This document shows positions 1 to 9,180 of a stretch of 64,000 nucleotides of DNA, piece by piece (the first letter of the stretch is position 1; each line of letters begins with the position of its first letter). The notes beneath the pieces were generated by a model, which saw only the letters and a program-made list of their open reading frames with translations, was not told the origin of the DNA and searched no databases. A program made the translations under genes and the position numbers. Source of the stretch: Frigidibacter sp. SD6-1 (GTDB taxonomy: Bacteria; Pseudomonadota; Alphaproteobacteria; Rhodobacterales; Rhodobacteraceae); the NCBI RefSeq assembly GCF_030143255.1, contig NZ_JARJNR010000004.1, positions 1 through 64,000 of the forward strand, in the 5' to 3' direction.

Positions 1-219
1 GCCCTCCAAAGAATCCATATCACCCCTCACCGCCAGAGATATTTCTCAAATGCGATTCCCCTGCCGAGGTGTGCGTGCGCCGAAGGCTTGGGGGCGGTCG
101 AGCGGGGGCGCGACTGTTCGTCGCTCCACACTGGCTGTTTGACCCTGCGGAATTGCGCGGACGGGAGGTTGCCGCGATGGTCTGCCTTCAACCTGTTCGG
201 TGTATTGGAGATCTCTGCC
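1..219. other. Left edge, no supported gene
   Basis: I see no convincing coding region before the YceI gene. Short open frames on both strands lack family signatures. The segment probably holds the yceI promoter. A TTGACC hexamer lies near 139-144, but there is no good -10 box at the right distance. Confidence 0.4.
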
Positions 220-795
220 GTGAAAACCACCCTTCTTGCCGCCGCCCTTGGCCTGTCGGCCTCAGCCGCGTTCGGCGCGGCCGAGACCTATCGTCTCGAC
301 CCCGGCCACAGCCAGATCCTTTTTTCCTACAACCACCTCGGTTATTCGACGAGCTACGGCCTCTTCTCGGGGTTCGAGGGCGAAATCGCCTATGACGCCG
401 CCGATCCGGCCGGGTCGAGCGTGACGGTGAGCTTCCCGGTCAGGACCATGCTGACCGGCTGGCAGGCACGGTTCGACCACTTCATGTCGCCCGATTTCTT
501 CGATGCGGCCGAGGATGAGATGGTGAGCTTCACGTCGACCGGCATCGAGGTGACCGGCGAGAAGAGCGCGAAGATCACCGGCGATCTGACGCTGAACGGT
601 GTCACGAAGCCCGTCGTTCTCGACGCGGTCCTGACCCAGGCGGGCGATCATCCGATGGAGGGCAAGCCCTGGCTTGGCTTCACCGCGACGACGAAAGTCC
701 TGCGGTCGGACTATGGCCTTGGCATGTTCGCGCCTTTCGTCGCCGACGAGGTCGAGGTCAACATCTCGGTCGAGGCGGGCAAGGTCGACGGCTAA
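220..795 (+). CDS. Periplasmic YceI family protein
   Basis: The protein has 191 residues: a signal peptide of about 20 residues (KTT then a hydrophobic run ending AFGA) followed by a YceI lipocalin-like beta-barrel. The barrel begins ETYRLDPGHSQILFSYNHLG and has the family's closing 'DFGLGMFAPFVADEVE'-like segment (here SDYGLGMF). YceI proteins bind polyisoprenoid or amphiphilic ligands in the periplasm; the ligand here cannot be told. I chose a GTG start at 220, because GGAG lies 9 bases upstream and the signal peptide then begins correctly; the open frame extends further upstream. A second YceI domain occurs nearby, fused to cytochrome b561 at 1400-2578. Confidence 0.88.
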   Translation: MKTTLLAAALGLSASAAFGAAETYRLDPGHSQILFSYNHLGYSTSYGLFSGFEGEIAYDAADPAGSSVTVSFPVRTMLTGWQARFDHFMSPDFFDAAEDEMVSFTSTGIEVTGEKSAKITGDLTLNGVTKPVVLDAVLTQAGDHPMEGKPWLGFTATTKVLRSDYGLGMFAPFVADEVEVNISVEAGKVDG

Positions 796-890
796 GGGCC
801 CGAGGCTTTCACCCGTCGGCACGGGCCGCCGCAGTCTTGCGGTGGCCCTCAGCCTTTTGAACCGCAAGCCGAACCGATCCGGAGGTCCGC

Positions 891-1403
891 ATGACCGCGC
901 CAGTGACCAACACCGCCGCCGTGAAACGCCCCGGGGCCGCGATCGACTTCGTCCGGCTGACCGCGATCGCGCCCGAGGCGATCCTCGATCACATGTCCGA
1001 TCCGCGGATGGCGGAGCATATGCCGCTGCTGAGCGAACCCTGGACGCCTGAAACCGTCGCGGGGTTCGTCGCGGCGAAAGAGGCGTGCTGGCAGCGTGAC
1101 GGGCTCGGTCACTGGGCCTTCCTCGCCGACGGGCGCTATGTCGGCTGGGGCGGGTTCCAGAAGGAGGGCGAGGAATGGGACTTCGGCCTGGTGCTGCGCC
1201 CCGATGCTTTCGGCCTTGGCATGGCCATCGCGCGCAAGGCCCTGGCCTTCGCGCGAGATGATGGCCGCATACCGTTCGTCACCTTCCTCTTGCCGCCCTC
1301 GCGCCGCCATCTTGGCGCGCTGGCGCGGCTCGGCGCGGTCGAGATCGGCCAGATCGACTATGCGGGCGAGCGCTTCCGCAAGTTTCGTCTGGATAGGATC
1401 TAG
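891..1403 (+). CDS. GNAT family N-acetyltransferase
   Basis: The 170-residue protein has a GNAT fold of the RimJ/RimL-like type. It has an N-terminal strand 'AIDFVRLTAIAPEAILDHMSD', a central 'WAFLADGRYVGWGGFQ', and the acyl-CoA loop region 'VLRPDAFGLGMAIARKALAFA'. It ends with the typical 'HLGALARLGAVEIGQ' segment. The substrate is not predictable. The start is supported by CCGGAGG just upstream. The last four bases overlap the end of the convergent cytochrome b561-YceI gene, so the two stop codons share bases. Confidence 0.85.
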   Translation: MTAPVTNTAAVKRPGAAIDFVRLTAIAPEAILDHMSDPRMAEHMPLLSEPWTPETVAGFVAAKEACWQRDGLGHWAFLADGRYVGWGGFQKEGEEWDFGLVLRPDAFGLGMAIARKALAFARDDGRIPFVTFLLPPSRRHLGALARLGAVEIGQIDYAGERFRKFRLDRI

Positions 1404-2578
1404 CCGCCGCGCTGCGCGGTCAGGGCGATGTCGACCCGGACGGCGAAGCCGACGGTGGATTCATCAGGATAGCTCGGCCCCATGCCGAAGTCGCGCCGGT
1501 CGAGCGTGACGGTGCCCGCCGCCGTGGCCGTGTCCCCGTCAATGATCAGGGTGAAGGGCAGGGCGACCGGCACATCCTTGCCGCGCAGGGAGAGCGTTCC
1601 GCGTGCCGTGAGAGTACCCGCCTCGTCGGCGATAGCGGCCTTGAATCTCGCTTCGGGGAAGGTGGCGCGGTCGAAGAATTCCGCCCCTGCCGCCTGCTCG
1701 GTGACGGCGCCGAGGCTCATGCCCTGAAGCGGGATCGTCACCTCGGTCTCGCCCGTGCGGCTGTCGGGGTCGTAGCTGATCCGGGCGCTCCAGCCCGCGA
1801 AGGCGCCGGTCACTTCCTGGCCCATCTGGCGGAGGGTGAAGGTGATCGTGCCGTCGGTGACCGTCCAGTTGCCGCCTTCGGCGGTGGCGACAGAGGCCGC
1901 GCCCTCGTCGCGCGATGCAGGTGCGACGGCGAGGACCGCAGCCACAAGCGCGCCCCAGAGCGCGAGCGAGAGGAACGCGGGGCGGTGGCTCGGCCGGGTC
2001 CGGCCATCCCCGGCAGGGCGGCCGGTGATCATCCGCGCCAGCGTACCGTCGCGGTCGACAAGCGCATGTTTCACCGCGCCCGCGACATGGAGGAGGATCG
2101 ACAGGATCAGAAGTTTCGAGGTCGCGCCATGGACCGCACCCGCGAGATGGGCGAGGTGTTCGGATTTCGGCACGAAGGGCAAGGTCTGGCCGAAGGGCCA
2201 GAGGATCGGCGCGAAGCCTTGCGAGGCCGCGTGGCCGATCCAGCCCGAGAGCGGCAGGACGAGGATCGCGGCATAAAGCGACCAGTGGACGGCTTCGGCG
2301 GCAAAGGTTTCCAGCCGCCGCCCGGGGTGGAGGGGGGCGGGCTTCGGTTGCGTCAGCGCCCAGAAGATGCGGACGAGGGCGAGCGCGAAAACCGTGACGC
2401 CGATGGTCTTGTGCGCCGAATAGACGCGCGCCAGAAGCGCGGCGTCGGCGTCGGAAGTGCGCGGCAATCCCTCTGCCCAGAGCGCAAGGGGAATGTTCGC
2501 GAGGATCAGGAGCGCCACGGCCCAGTGCAGGAGGCGCGCGATGCTGCCGTAGGAGCGGGCGGTATTCGACAGGGACAT
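1400..2578 (-). CDS. Cytochrome b561-YceI fusion protein
   Basis: The 392-residue protein has two parts. Residues about 1-210 form a four-helix b-type cytochrome of the b561/CybB kind, with candidate haem ligands H18 (RLLHW), H56 (SAHKTIG), H149 and H163. After a further membrane helix near 208-225, a YceI domain (about 230-390, 'GNWTVTDGTITFTLRQMGQ' to 'VDIALTAQR') is placed in the periplasm. The fusion suggests the YceI pocket delivers or shields a quinone-like lipid for the haem protein; that is inference. The ATG at 2578 is preceded by GGAAG; the longer upstream frame has no such site. It is divergent from fabD across about 210 bases. Confidence 0.88.
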   Translation of the reverse strand: MSLSNTARSYGSIARLLHWAVALLILANIPLALWAEGLPRTSDADAALLARVYSAHKTIGVTVFALALVRIFWALTQPKPAPLHPGRRLETFAAEAVHWSLYAAILVLPLSGWIGHAASQGFAPILWPFGQTLPFVPKSEHLAHLAGAVHGATSKLLILSILLHVAGAVKHALVDRDGTLARMITGRPAGDGRTRPSHRPAFLSLALWGALVAAVLAVAPASRDEGAASVATAEGGNWTVTDGTITFTLRQMGQEVTGAFAGWSARISYDPDSRTGETEVTIPLQGMSLGAVTEQAAGAEFFDRATFPEARFKAAIADEAGTLTARGTLSLRGKDVPVALPFTLIIDGDTATAAGTVTLDRRDFGMGPSYPDESTVGFAVRVDIALTAQRGG

Positions 2579-2789
2579 GTTTGCGCTTCCGATGCTGCGG
2601 CCGATGGGTCGAGGGCGAGAATAGGGCGCGCGCGCGATTGGCGGAAGGCGCCGATTGCACAGGCCCTGTGCGGCGCAACCCGGGGACGTCACAGGTCAAT
2701 CCGCGCGTTGCAGCGCGGGGCGATGCGCGGTATGGGGCGGAAAACGGCCAAGAGACAGCCAGACATTGGCGGCGACCGAGGGGAGTGAG

Positions 2790-3716
2790 ATGAAGGCATT
2801 CGTATTTCCGGGGCAGGGGGCACAGGTCATTGGCATGGGCCGCGCGCTCGCCGATGCCTATCCGGCTGCGCGCGCGGTCTTCGACGAGGTCGATGAGGCG
2901 CTGGGCGAGAAGCTGTCCGCCCTGATCTGGGAGGGCGATCAGGAGGTGCTGACACTGACCCAGAACGCCCAGCCCGCGCTGATGGCCACATCGATTGCCG
3001 CTTTGCGCGCGCTGGAGGCGGAAGGTCATGCGGTGACGGACGCGGCCTTCGTCGCCGGTCATTCGCTGGGCGAATATTCGGCGCTGTGCGCGGCGGGCGC
3101 GATCGGGCTTTCTGATACGGCAAAGCTTCTGCGCATCCGGGGGCAGGCGATGCAGGCCGCCGTGCCGGTCGGTGTCGGCGCGATGGCAGCCCTTCTCGGC
3201 CTCGACTTCGCCGCTGCCGATGCGGTGGCGAAAGAGGCGGCACAGGGCGAGGTCTGCCAGGCCGCAAATGACAATGACCCCGCGCAGGTCGTGGTGTCGG
3301 GCCACAAGGCGGCGGTCGAGCGGGCGTTGGAGATCGCCAGGGCCAAGGGCGCCAAGCGCGCGATCCTTCTGCCGGTTTCTGCACCGTTCCATTGCGCTCT
3401 GATGCAGCCCGCGGCCGACCGGATGGCCGAGGCGTTGGCCGCGGTCGAGGTCAAGGCGCCCCGCGTGCCGGTGGTGGCCAATGTGCTTGCATCCGCCAAT
3501 GCCGACGCGGGCGCGATCCGCGATCTGCTTGTCCGCCAGGTGACAGGTTCGGTCCGCTGGCGCGAGTCGGTCGAATGGATGGCGGGACAGGGCGTGAGCG
3601 AGTTCTGGGAGATCGGTGCGGGCAAGGCCCTTTCGGGCATGATCCGGCGGATCGCCAAGGAAGCGGTCTGCAAGGCGGTCGGCGCACCGGAAGATATCGC
3701 GGGCCTTTCGGCCTGA
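2790..3716 (+). CDS. fabD: Malonyl-CoA:ACP transacylase
   Basis: This enzyme moves malonyl from CoA to acyl carrier protein to feed fatty acid elongation in the cytoplasm. The 308-residue protein starts MKAFVFPGQGAQ, has the nucleophile motif GHSLGE (residues 90-95, Ser92) and the later active-site histidine in 'PFHCALM'. Length is normal for FabD. The start at 2790 has GGGAG upstream; the frame is open earlier but the family N-terminus fixes this ATG. fabG follows 68 bases downstream behind a hairpin element, and acpP and fabF lie about 28-30 kb away on the same strand. Confidence 0.95.
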   Translation: MKAFVFPGQGAQVIGMGRALADAYPAARAVFDEVDEALGEKLSALIWEGDQEVLTLTQNAQPALMATSIAALRALEAEGHAVTDAAFVAGHSLGEYSALCAAGAIGLSDTAKLLRIRGQAMQAAVPVGVGAMAALLGLDFAAADAVAKEAAQGEVCQAANDNDPAQVVVSGHKAAVERALEIARAKGAKRAILLPVSAPFHCALMQPAADRMAEALAAVEVKAPRVPVVANVLASANADAGAIRDLLVRQVTGSVRWRESVEWMAGQGVSEFWEIGAGKALSGMIRRIAKEAVCKAVGAPEDIAGLSA

Positions 3717-3719
3717 GGC

Positions 3720-3772
3720 GGGGAGGGCGCTGCCCTCCCCGGACCCCACCCGGGATATTTGGAAACGGAAGA
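3720..3772 (+). repeat. Rhodobacterales-type hairpin element, copy 1
   Basis: A 9-bp perfect stem with a 3-base loop (arms 3720-3728 and 3732-3740) is followed by GGACCCC, CCGGGATATTT and GGAAACGGAAGA. The same arrangement recurs at 33461-33515. It fills the fabD-fabG gap and could act as a terminator, attenuator or mRNA stabiliser. There is no long T run. Confidence 0.8.
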
Positions 3773-3784
3773 GATGAGGGCGAG

Positions 3785-4522
3785 ATGTTCGATCTGACGG
3801 GTAAGACGGCGCTGGTGACCGGCGCTTCGGGCGGCATCGGCGGCGCGATCGCGCGGGCGCTGCACCAGGCGGGGGCGACCGTGGCACTGTCGGGAACGCG
3901 CGAGGCACCGCTCAATGACCTGGCGGCGGAGCTTGGCGGGCGCGTCCATGTCCTGACCTGCAACCTTGCCGAACCGGCCTCGGTCGAGGCTTTGCCCAAG
4001 GCGGCGGTCGAGGCGATGGGCGGGGTCGATATCCTGGTGAACAATGCGGGCATCACCCGTGACAATCTTTTCATGCGCATGTCGGACGAGGAATGGGCTT
4101 CGGTCCTCGACGTGAACCTGACCGCGTCGTTCCGGCTGTGCCGCGGGGTTCTCAGGGGCATGATGAAGGCGCGCTGGGGGCGGATCGTGAATATCTCGTC
4201 GGTCGTGGGGCTTGAGGGCAATCCGGGTCAGGCGAATTACGCGGCCTCGAAGGCGGGCCTCGAAGGGATGTCCAAGTCACTTGCCAAGGAGGTGGCGAGC
4301 CGGAATATCACGGTCAATTGCGTGGCGCCCGGCTTCATCACCACGGCGATGACCGAGAAGCTGACGGATGATCAGAAGAACACGATCCTCGTTCAGGTTC
4401 CCGCGGGGCGCATGGGCGAGGCGGATGAGGTTGCGGCCGCGGTGCTGTATCTTGCGAGCAACGAAGCGGCCTATGTAACCGGAGCAGTCTTGCACGTGAA
4501 CGGCGGCATGGCAATGCTGTGA
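3785..4522 (+). CDS. fabG: 3-oxoacyl-ACP reductase
   Basis: FabG is the NADPH-dependent reductase of the fatty acid elongation cycle. The 245-residue SDR has the cofactor motif TGASGGIG (residues 12-19), NNAG (86-89), and the catalytic set Ser139, Tyr152 and Lys156 in 'NISSVVGL' and 'NYAASKAG'. The carboxy end 'YVTGAVLHVNGGMAML' is typical of FabG rather than other SDRs. It starts at ATG 3785 within GAGATG, after a purine-rich GGAAGAGATGAGGGCGAG leader. It lies directly downstream of fabD, so co-transcription is likely unless the intervening hairpin terminates. Confidence 0.95.
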   Translation: MFDLTGKTALVTGASGGIGGAIARALHQAGATVALSGTREAPLNDLAAELGGRVHVLTCNLAEPASVEALPKAAVEAMGGVDILVNNAGITRDNLFMRMSDEEWASVLDVNLTASFRLCRGVLRGMMKARWGRIVNISSVVGLEGNPGQANYAASKAGLEGMSKSLAKEVASRNITVNCVAPGFITTAMTEKLTDDQKNTILVQVPAGRMGEADEVAAAVLYLASNEAAYVTGAVLHVNGGMAML

Positions 4523-4589
4523 AACCGGGCTGCCCAAGGGGGCGGGCGGCCTGCTAAATCTGACTGTGGCTTGAGTTACGGAGACGGAG

Positions 4590-7418
4590 ATGCGCGTGCG
4601 CCCCCTCGCAGCAGTTGCGGTTCTATTGGCCGCGCTCTTCCAGACCTCGTCGCCCGCGCGGGCGGACTATGAAAATCTGATCGGCCCGCTTGGCGGTGCG
4701 CTTGGCCAGCAGTTGCTGGCGGACTGGCAGGCGGGGGCGGAGGGTGACTGGTTCGTTCTGCGCAACCCGCAGGCCGACAATTCCGAACAGGCGTTGACTG
4801 TCACGCTCGGACCCGCGCCGGAGAACGGGCGCCTGACATCGGTCACTGTCTCGCTCTCCTCGCAGGAAAAGACCGCCTCGGTCGGCATCCTGGTGCGCAA
4901 CCAGCCTGCGGGCAGTCTCTGCCTGATGGAGATCACCGCCGCCGCCTCGGCCAATCTCTTCTGCATGGTCAACAAGCAATATCAGGAAATCGCGACGGTG
5001 CCGAATGCCGCCAGGCTCGACGGCAGCGACGTGATCGAGATGGTGGACGTACCCGGCGGCGCGCGGTTCTATCTGAACGGCCAGACGATCGGCGATCTGC
5101 AAGGGGCGGCCGCGCTTGGCTCCGAGATCGGTATCATGGCCTATGACCGGGGCACTTTCGGCATCGCCGATTTCCGTGTCTCGCTTCTGGACGCGAACGG
5201 CAATGTGGTGGGTGACGCCAGCGCGGGGGGCGGGGCCGGAGGCGGGGGCGGGGGCGGATTGCCTCCGAAAGGTGGCGCGGGAAGCGGTGGCACGCAGGGC
5301 GGTGGCACGCAGGGCGGTGGTGCCTCGGGCGGCGCGACGGCTGGCGGCGGCGCGCCGACGCTGGACTCGATCATGGGGCCGCTTGCCGCCACCATCGCCA
5401 ACGCGCAGACGCGCGATGGCTGGGATCTGTATCTCAAGGACGACTGGCTGGTGATGGAAAATGCGACCGTTGCCTCCGGCGAGAATTATTTCGCCGTTCC
5501 GGCAGGCCCTGTCGGCAATGACGGTCGCGCGACGCGGATCAATGTCGCGATCGCGCCGCTGGATGGCCAGAGGATCGAGGACATACCCTATTCCGCCGTG
5601 GGTCTCATCGCCGAGAACCGGCAGGCCAAGACCTCGTGCCTGGGCGAGATCACCGGCGCGGGCGACGCGCTGATGCTGTGTTTCGGCGCGGACGGCAAGG
5701 CAAGCGAGATCGGCCGCCTGAAGGGGATCGCCAGGAATGACGGTTCCGACGTGGTCGAGTTTCTGGAGCTTCCCGGCGTCGCGCAGGTTATCGTCAACGG
5801 CCAGGTCGTGGGGCAGGTCGAGACCAATTCGGCCTTTGGCGCCGATATCGGCGTTCTGGCCTATGAGAGGGGCCGGTTCTATCTGGGCGGCTTCACCATC
5901 ACCGATGGCCTCGGACAGGACGGCGGCGCGCCGATGCAGGACGGCGGCGCTGGCGGTGGCGGTTCTGGCGGCGGAGCGCAAGGCGGCCTGACCGGCCCCC
6001 TGCCGATGTTTGACGGGGACAGCGGGCGGATCACCTCGACCTATCTTGGTGTGATGACCGGTATTTTCCTGCATGAATTCGGCCATGCGCTGATCGGCGA
6101 GTTGCAGATCCCTTCGACCGGGCCGGAAGAGGATGCGGTCGACATCTTTTCGGCCCTGCGCATCTCCTCGCCCACGTCGCTTGAAGGGCCGAGCGCGGAT
6201 GCAACGAAGCTGAACGAGGACATGGCGCTTTATGCGGCGCTGCAATGGTACTATTCCGGCATGGTGCAGGCCCAGAGCGGCGGGGCGGACGTGCCCTGGC
6301 AGGATGAACATACCGCCGACCTGAAACGGTTCCGCAATACGTTCTGCGTGATGTACGGCGGCAATCCCGATCTTTTCGCGCCGATCGCCCAGCAGGTGGG
6401 CATGGACGAGCGCACGCTTTACCGCTGCGAGGACGAATTCACCAAGCAGAACCGCGCCTGGCGGACGATCCTTGCGCCCCATACCCGCGTGTCGGCCAGC
6501 CACCCCGAGGGTCAGCAGCCAGCCGACGCGCCGGGCGCTGCCATCACCGCGCGGTTCGAACCGTCGCGCACAAGGGTGGGCGACTTCGTGAAGGCTGTCA
6601 TCGGCGACAGCGGAACCTTCCAAGGCTATTTGGACTTGCTTTCAGCGGACTTTGTGCTGCCGCGCCCGATCGAGGTGATCTACCGCGACTGCGACGAGCT
6701 GAACGCATGGTACGATCCGCGCGAAGGCACGATCACCATGTGCTACAACCTCGTCGAATATATCATCGTGATGATCTCGGACATCGAGATGGGCACGGTG
6801 AACGGCGAGGAAGCGGCACCCGCCTCGGCGCCCGCGCCTGCCGGCGGCGGGAACAATCCCTTCGCAGGTGGCGGGTCTGGCGGATCGGGCGGTACCAACC
6901 CGTTCGGCGGTTCCGGCGGCTCATCGGGCGGAACCAATCCGTTTGGCGGCGGCGCGGCCCCAGCGGCGCCTGCGTTTGATGAGTTGCAGGAGATGGGCGT
7001 GCCCGAGACGCGCGAACTGTTCCTCGCGCCCTACAAGGGGCCGACGCCGGTGTCGAACCCGTTTGCGCAGGCGGTCACGACCGAGGATCTCGCGGGGATG
7101 ATCAATGGCGGGGGCGGCATGCTCCTGATCGACACGAACGGGCGGGGGGACAGTCTGCCCAATGCGATCGTGGTCACGGATGCCGGTCGCGACGGCAGTC
7201 TGCGCGACAACTTCCAGAAGATGCTCGACGAGTTCCTGCGCGACCAGACCGGCGGCAACACTCAGGTGCCGGTGGTCTTCTTCGGGTCCGGCATGCAGGA
7301 CCGGTCGGCCTATAATGCGGCCTTGAGGGCGGGCGCGATCGGCTGGAACGCGCTCTGGTATCGGGGCGGGATCGAGGCATGGGTGGCGAACGGCCTGCCG
7401 CTTTATCCGCCGCAATAG
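4590..7418 (+). CDS. Secreted DUF4344-type metallopeptidase with rhodanese-like tail
   Basis: The 942-residue exported protein has a signal peptide (residues 1-25, ending SPARA). Two homologous domains follow at about 28-205 and 258-440, each with a cysteine pair 14 residues apart ('SLCLMEIT..FC' and 'TSCLGEIT..LC'), probably a disulfide. Gly-rich linkers lie near 212-255 and 447-470. A zinc-peptidase domain (about 475-735) carries HEFGHALIGE with His495 and His499, followed by EEDAVD; this matches the DUF4344 putative metallopeptidases. A linker with NPFGG repeats (752-790) leads to a rhodanese-like domain (about 825-940). The loop that normally holds the catalytic cysteine reads VVFFGSGMQD, with no Cys. 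Substrate and partners are unknown. The start is fixed by GGAG and the signal peptide. Confidence 0.85.
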   Translation: MRVRPLAAVAVLLAALFQTSSPARADYENLIGPLGGALGQQLLADWQAGAEGDWFVLRNPQADNSEQALTVTLGPAPENGRLTSVTVSLSSQEKTASVGILVRNQPAGSLCLMEITAAASANLFCMVNKQYQEIATVPNAARLDGSDVIEMVDVPGGARFYLNGQTIGDLQGAAALGSEIGIMAYDRGTFGIADFRVSLLDANGNVVGDASAGGGAGGGGGGGLPPKGGAGSGGTQGGGTQGGGASGGATAGGGAPTLDSIMGPLAATIANAQTRDGWDLYLKDDWLVMENATVASGENYFAVPAGPVGNDGRATRINVAIAPLDGQRIEDIPYSAVGLIAENRQAKTSCLGEITGAGDALMLCFGADGKASEIGRLKGIARNDGSDVVEFLELPGVAQVIVNGQVVGQVETNSAFGADIGVLAYERGRFYLGGFTITDGLGQDGGAPMQDGGAGGGGSGGGAQGGLTGPLPMFDGDSGRITSTYLGVMTGIFLHEFGHALIGELQIPSTGPEEDAVDIFSALRISSPTSLEGPSADATKLNEDMALYAALQWYYSGMVQAQSGGADVPWQDEHTADLKRFRNTFCVMYGGNPDLFAPIAQQVGMDERTLYRCEDEFTKQNRAWRTILAPHTRVSASHPEGQQPADAPGAAITARFEPSRTRVGDFVKAVIGDSGTFQGYLDLLSADFVLPRPIEVIYRDCDELNAWYDPREGTITMCYNLVEYIIVMISDIEMGTVNGEEAAPASAPAPAGGGNNPFAGGGSGGSGGTNPFGGSGGSSGGTNPFGGGAAPAAPAFDELQEMGVPETRELFLAPYKGPTPVSNPFAQAVTTEDLAGMINGGGGMLLIDTNGRGDSLPNAIVVTDAGRDGSLRDNFQKMLDEFLRDQTGGNTQVPVVFFGSGMQDRSAYNAALRAGAIGWNALWYRGGIEAWVANGLPLYPPQ

Positions 7419-7419
7419 A

Positions 7420-9168
7420 TCAGGCGGCGGGCGAGGGGGCCGCGCGCAGCAGATCGAAGATCGCGGCCCGTTCGTCATGGACGAGAAGAAGTGCCAGATC
7501 GCCCGGCTGCAGGTGTGCGACGATCTTTCCGGCGCCGTCTGCGGGGCTGGTCGCCGACAGGATGTTGTCGTCGGGCAGGCCGCAGTCCCGGCAGGCCCTG
7601 CGAATGAGCGCGGGAACCTCGCCGGGCGCGCGGCCGCGCAGATATTTCGGGTTTTCGGCGGCAACGACGATATCGGGGCGAAGCGCGAAGAGGCCCCGCG
7701 TCAGGGCAGCGATATCCTCGTCGGACCGGTCGCCTGCATGGGTAATCAGCGCGAAGCGGCGCTTGGCGGGCAGGGCGGCGAGCGCCGAGGTGATCGCGGC
7801 GATGGAATGGGGATTGTGGGCGAAGTCGACGAAGACCCGCGCGCCCTTCACGGCAAACTCGTTGGCACGGCCAGGATTGTCGGTCGGGTCGCTGCGGAAG
7901 CTCGTCAGCACCTTGCGGATCGCCGTGTCGGGCAGGCCGAGTGCACGAGCGGCAAGCGCTGCGGCCAGCGCATTTTCTATATTGTAGCGCGCCGCGCCGC
8001 CGAGCGTCAGCGGCACCTCCTCCACCGCGACAAGCGCGGTCTCTTCCGCGCCGTCGGAGAGGTGGATCATACCGTCCGCCAGCCAGCCGCAAGGGAGGGC
8101 TGCCGCCCGCGCTGCGCGGATCAGGGCGCTGCCCGCGCCCAGCGAGAACCAGACCGGCGAAAGGCGGGGCGCGCCTGCGGCCTCGACGACCATGGGATCG
8201 TCTGCGTTCAGGATCAGCTGCCCGCCAGGGGCGAGCGCGCGATGGACCGAGAGCTTGACCTCTGCCAGTTCCGGCACCGTGGTGATACCGTATTGGCCAA
8301 GATGGTCGGCCGCGACATTGGTCACCACGGCCGCGCGGGCGCGGGTCACGGGCAGGCCGCGCCTGAGAATGCCGCCGCGCGCGACCTCCAGAACCCCGAC
8401 CTCCAGCCGCTTGTCGCGCAGAAGAAGGCGCGCACCTGCCGGACCGGAATAGTCGCCGCGATCAAGCACTTCGTCGCCGACCTTCACAAATTCGGTCGAG
8501 GACAGGCCCGAGACCTTGCCCGCGGCCGCGCCCATGGCGGCGATCAGCCGGGTCGTGGTGGTCTTGCCGTTGGTGCCGGTAACGAGCGCGAGAGGGATGT
8601 CGTGCAGGCGCGCCCAGTCCGGGCTGCCGGGCAGGGCGTCGGTCGCCCAGGTCGCTGACCCGGCGCCATGGCCAAGTGTCAGTGCATCGTCGTCCAGAAG
8701 CCTGTCGATGCCTCTCCGCGCGACCTCTGCGACCAGCGCGGCGAGGTCAGGGGACCGTTCCATCGCGCTGATGCGGGTCAGCTCAGTGGCAAGCGCCTCG
8801 GGCGCCATCGCGGACAGGCCAAGGAGGCCGGTCGCGGTCAGATACCATGCGGCTTCGATGACATAGGCAGCCGTAAAAAGCTGGTCGACCGGGGCAGGGA
8901 AGTAAAGGCTGCCGCCGCCATCGAAGGGGCGCAGCCGCAGGCCCGCCTGCGGCAGACCCAGCGTGCCGAGGAAGTGGCGCACATGGCCCGACCAGAGCGC
9001 GAGAACTTCATCGCGGTCATGGCCCGCGACGAGGCAATCGCCGACCGCCCCCGGCTCCGGCCCGTAGAGATTGGGACCGAGCAGCCGACGGCAACCGTCA
9101 AGCACCAGCCCCGGATTCTGGGGGATCGGGAGGACCAGCGCCTCCTGCAGTTCTTCCGATCGTGCCAA
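7420..9168 (-). CDS. Mur-ligase-domain partner of cyanophycin synthetase
   Basis: The 582-residue protein has an N-terminal region of about 185 residues without a recognised domain. It is followed by a Mur-ligase core: P-loop GTNGKTTTT (from residue 198), 'EVARGGILRRGL', 'VTNVAADHLGQYG', 'NADDP', and a C-terminal domain with 'VDFAHNPHS' and 'HAGDRSDED'. The core resembles the Mur half of CphA, but the ATP-grasp half is missing. It is the last gene of the cphB-cphA operon, 12 bases after the cphA stop. It may ligate an amino acid in cyanophycin or dipeptide metabolism; that is inference. The start is a TTG at 9168 with a weak ribosome site; no ATG lies near. It ends 1 base from the convergent metallopeptidase gene. 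Confidence 0.8.
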   Translation of the reverse strand: MARSEELQEALVLPIPQNPGLVLDGCRRLLGPNLYGPEPGAVGDCLVAGHDRDEVLALWSGHVRHFLGTLGLPQAGLRLRPFDGGGSLYFPAPVDQLFTAAYVIEAAWYLTATGLLGLSAMAPEALATELTRISAMERSPDLAALVAEVARRGIDRLLDDDALTLGHGAGSATWATDALPGSPDWARLHDIPLALVTGTNGKTTTTRLIAAMGAAAGKVSGLSSTEFVKVGDEVLDRGDYSGPAGARLLLRDKRLEVGVLEVARGGILRRGLPVTRARAAVVTNVAADHLGQYGITTVPELAEVKLSVHRALAPGGQLILNADDPMVVEAAGAPRLSPVWFSLGAGSALIRAARAAALPCGWLADGMIHLSDGAEETALVAVEEVPLTLGGAARYNIENALAAALAARALGLPDTAIRKVLTSFRSDPTDNPGRANEFAVKGARVFVDFAHNPHSIAAITSALAALPAKRRFALITHAGDRSDEDIAALTRGLFALRPDIVVAAENPKYLRGRAPGEVPALIRRACRDCGLPDDNILSATSPADGAGKIVAHLQPGDLALLLVHDERAAIFDLLRAAPSPAA

Positions 9169-9180
9169 GGCCGGACCCGG

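Noticed and set aside
1400-1403. Overlapping stop codons of convergent genes as a functional signal
   Set aside because: Such overlaps are common in compact genomes; nothing else marks the site.
1539-3908. 789-codon open frame on the - strand across the b561 fusion and fabD
   Set aside because: It crosses two real genes on opposite strands and is Arg/Pro-rich, as GC-driven spurious frames are.
5285-5325. Short tandem direct repeats that could suggest a repeat array
   Set aside because: They encode a Gly/Thr/Gln linker (GGTQGGGTQGGG) in the metallopeptidase; there are no spacers, so this is not CRISPR.
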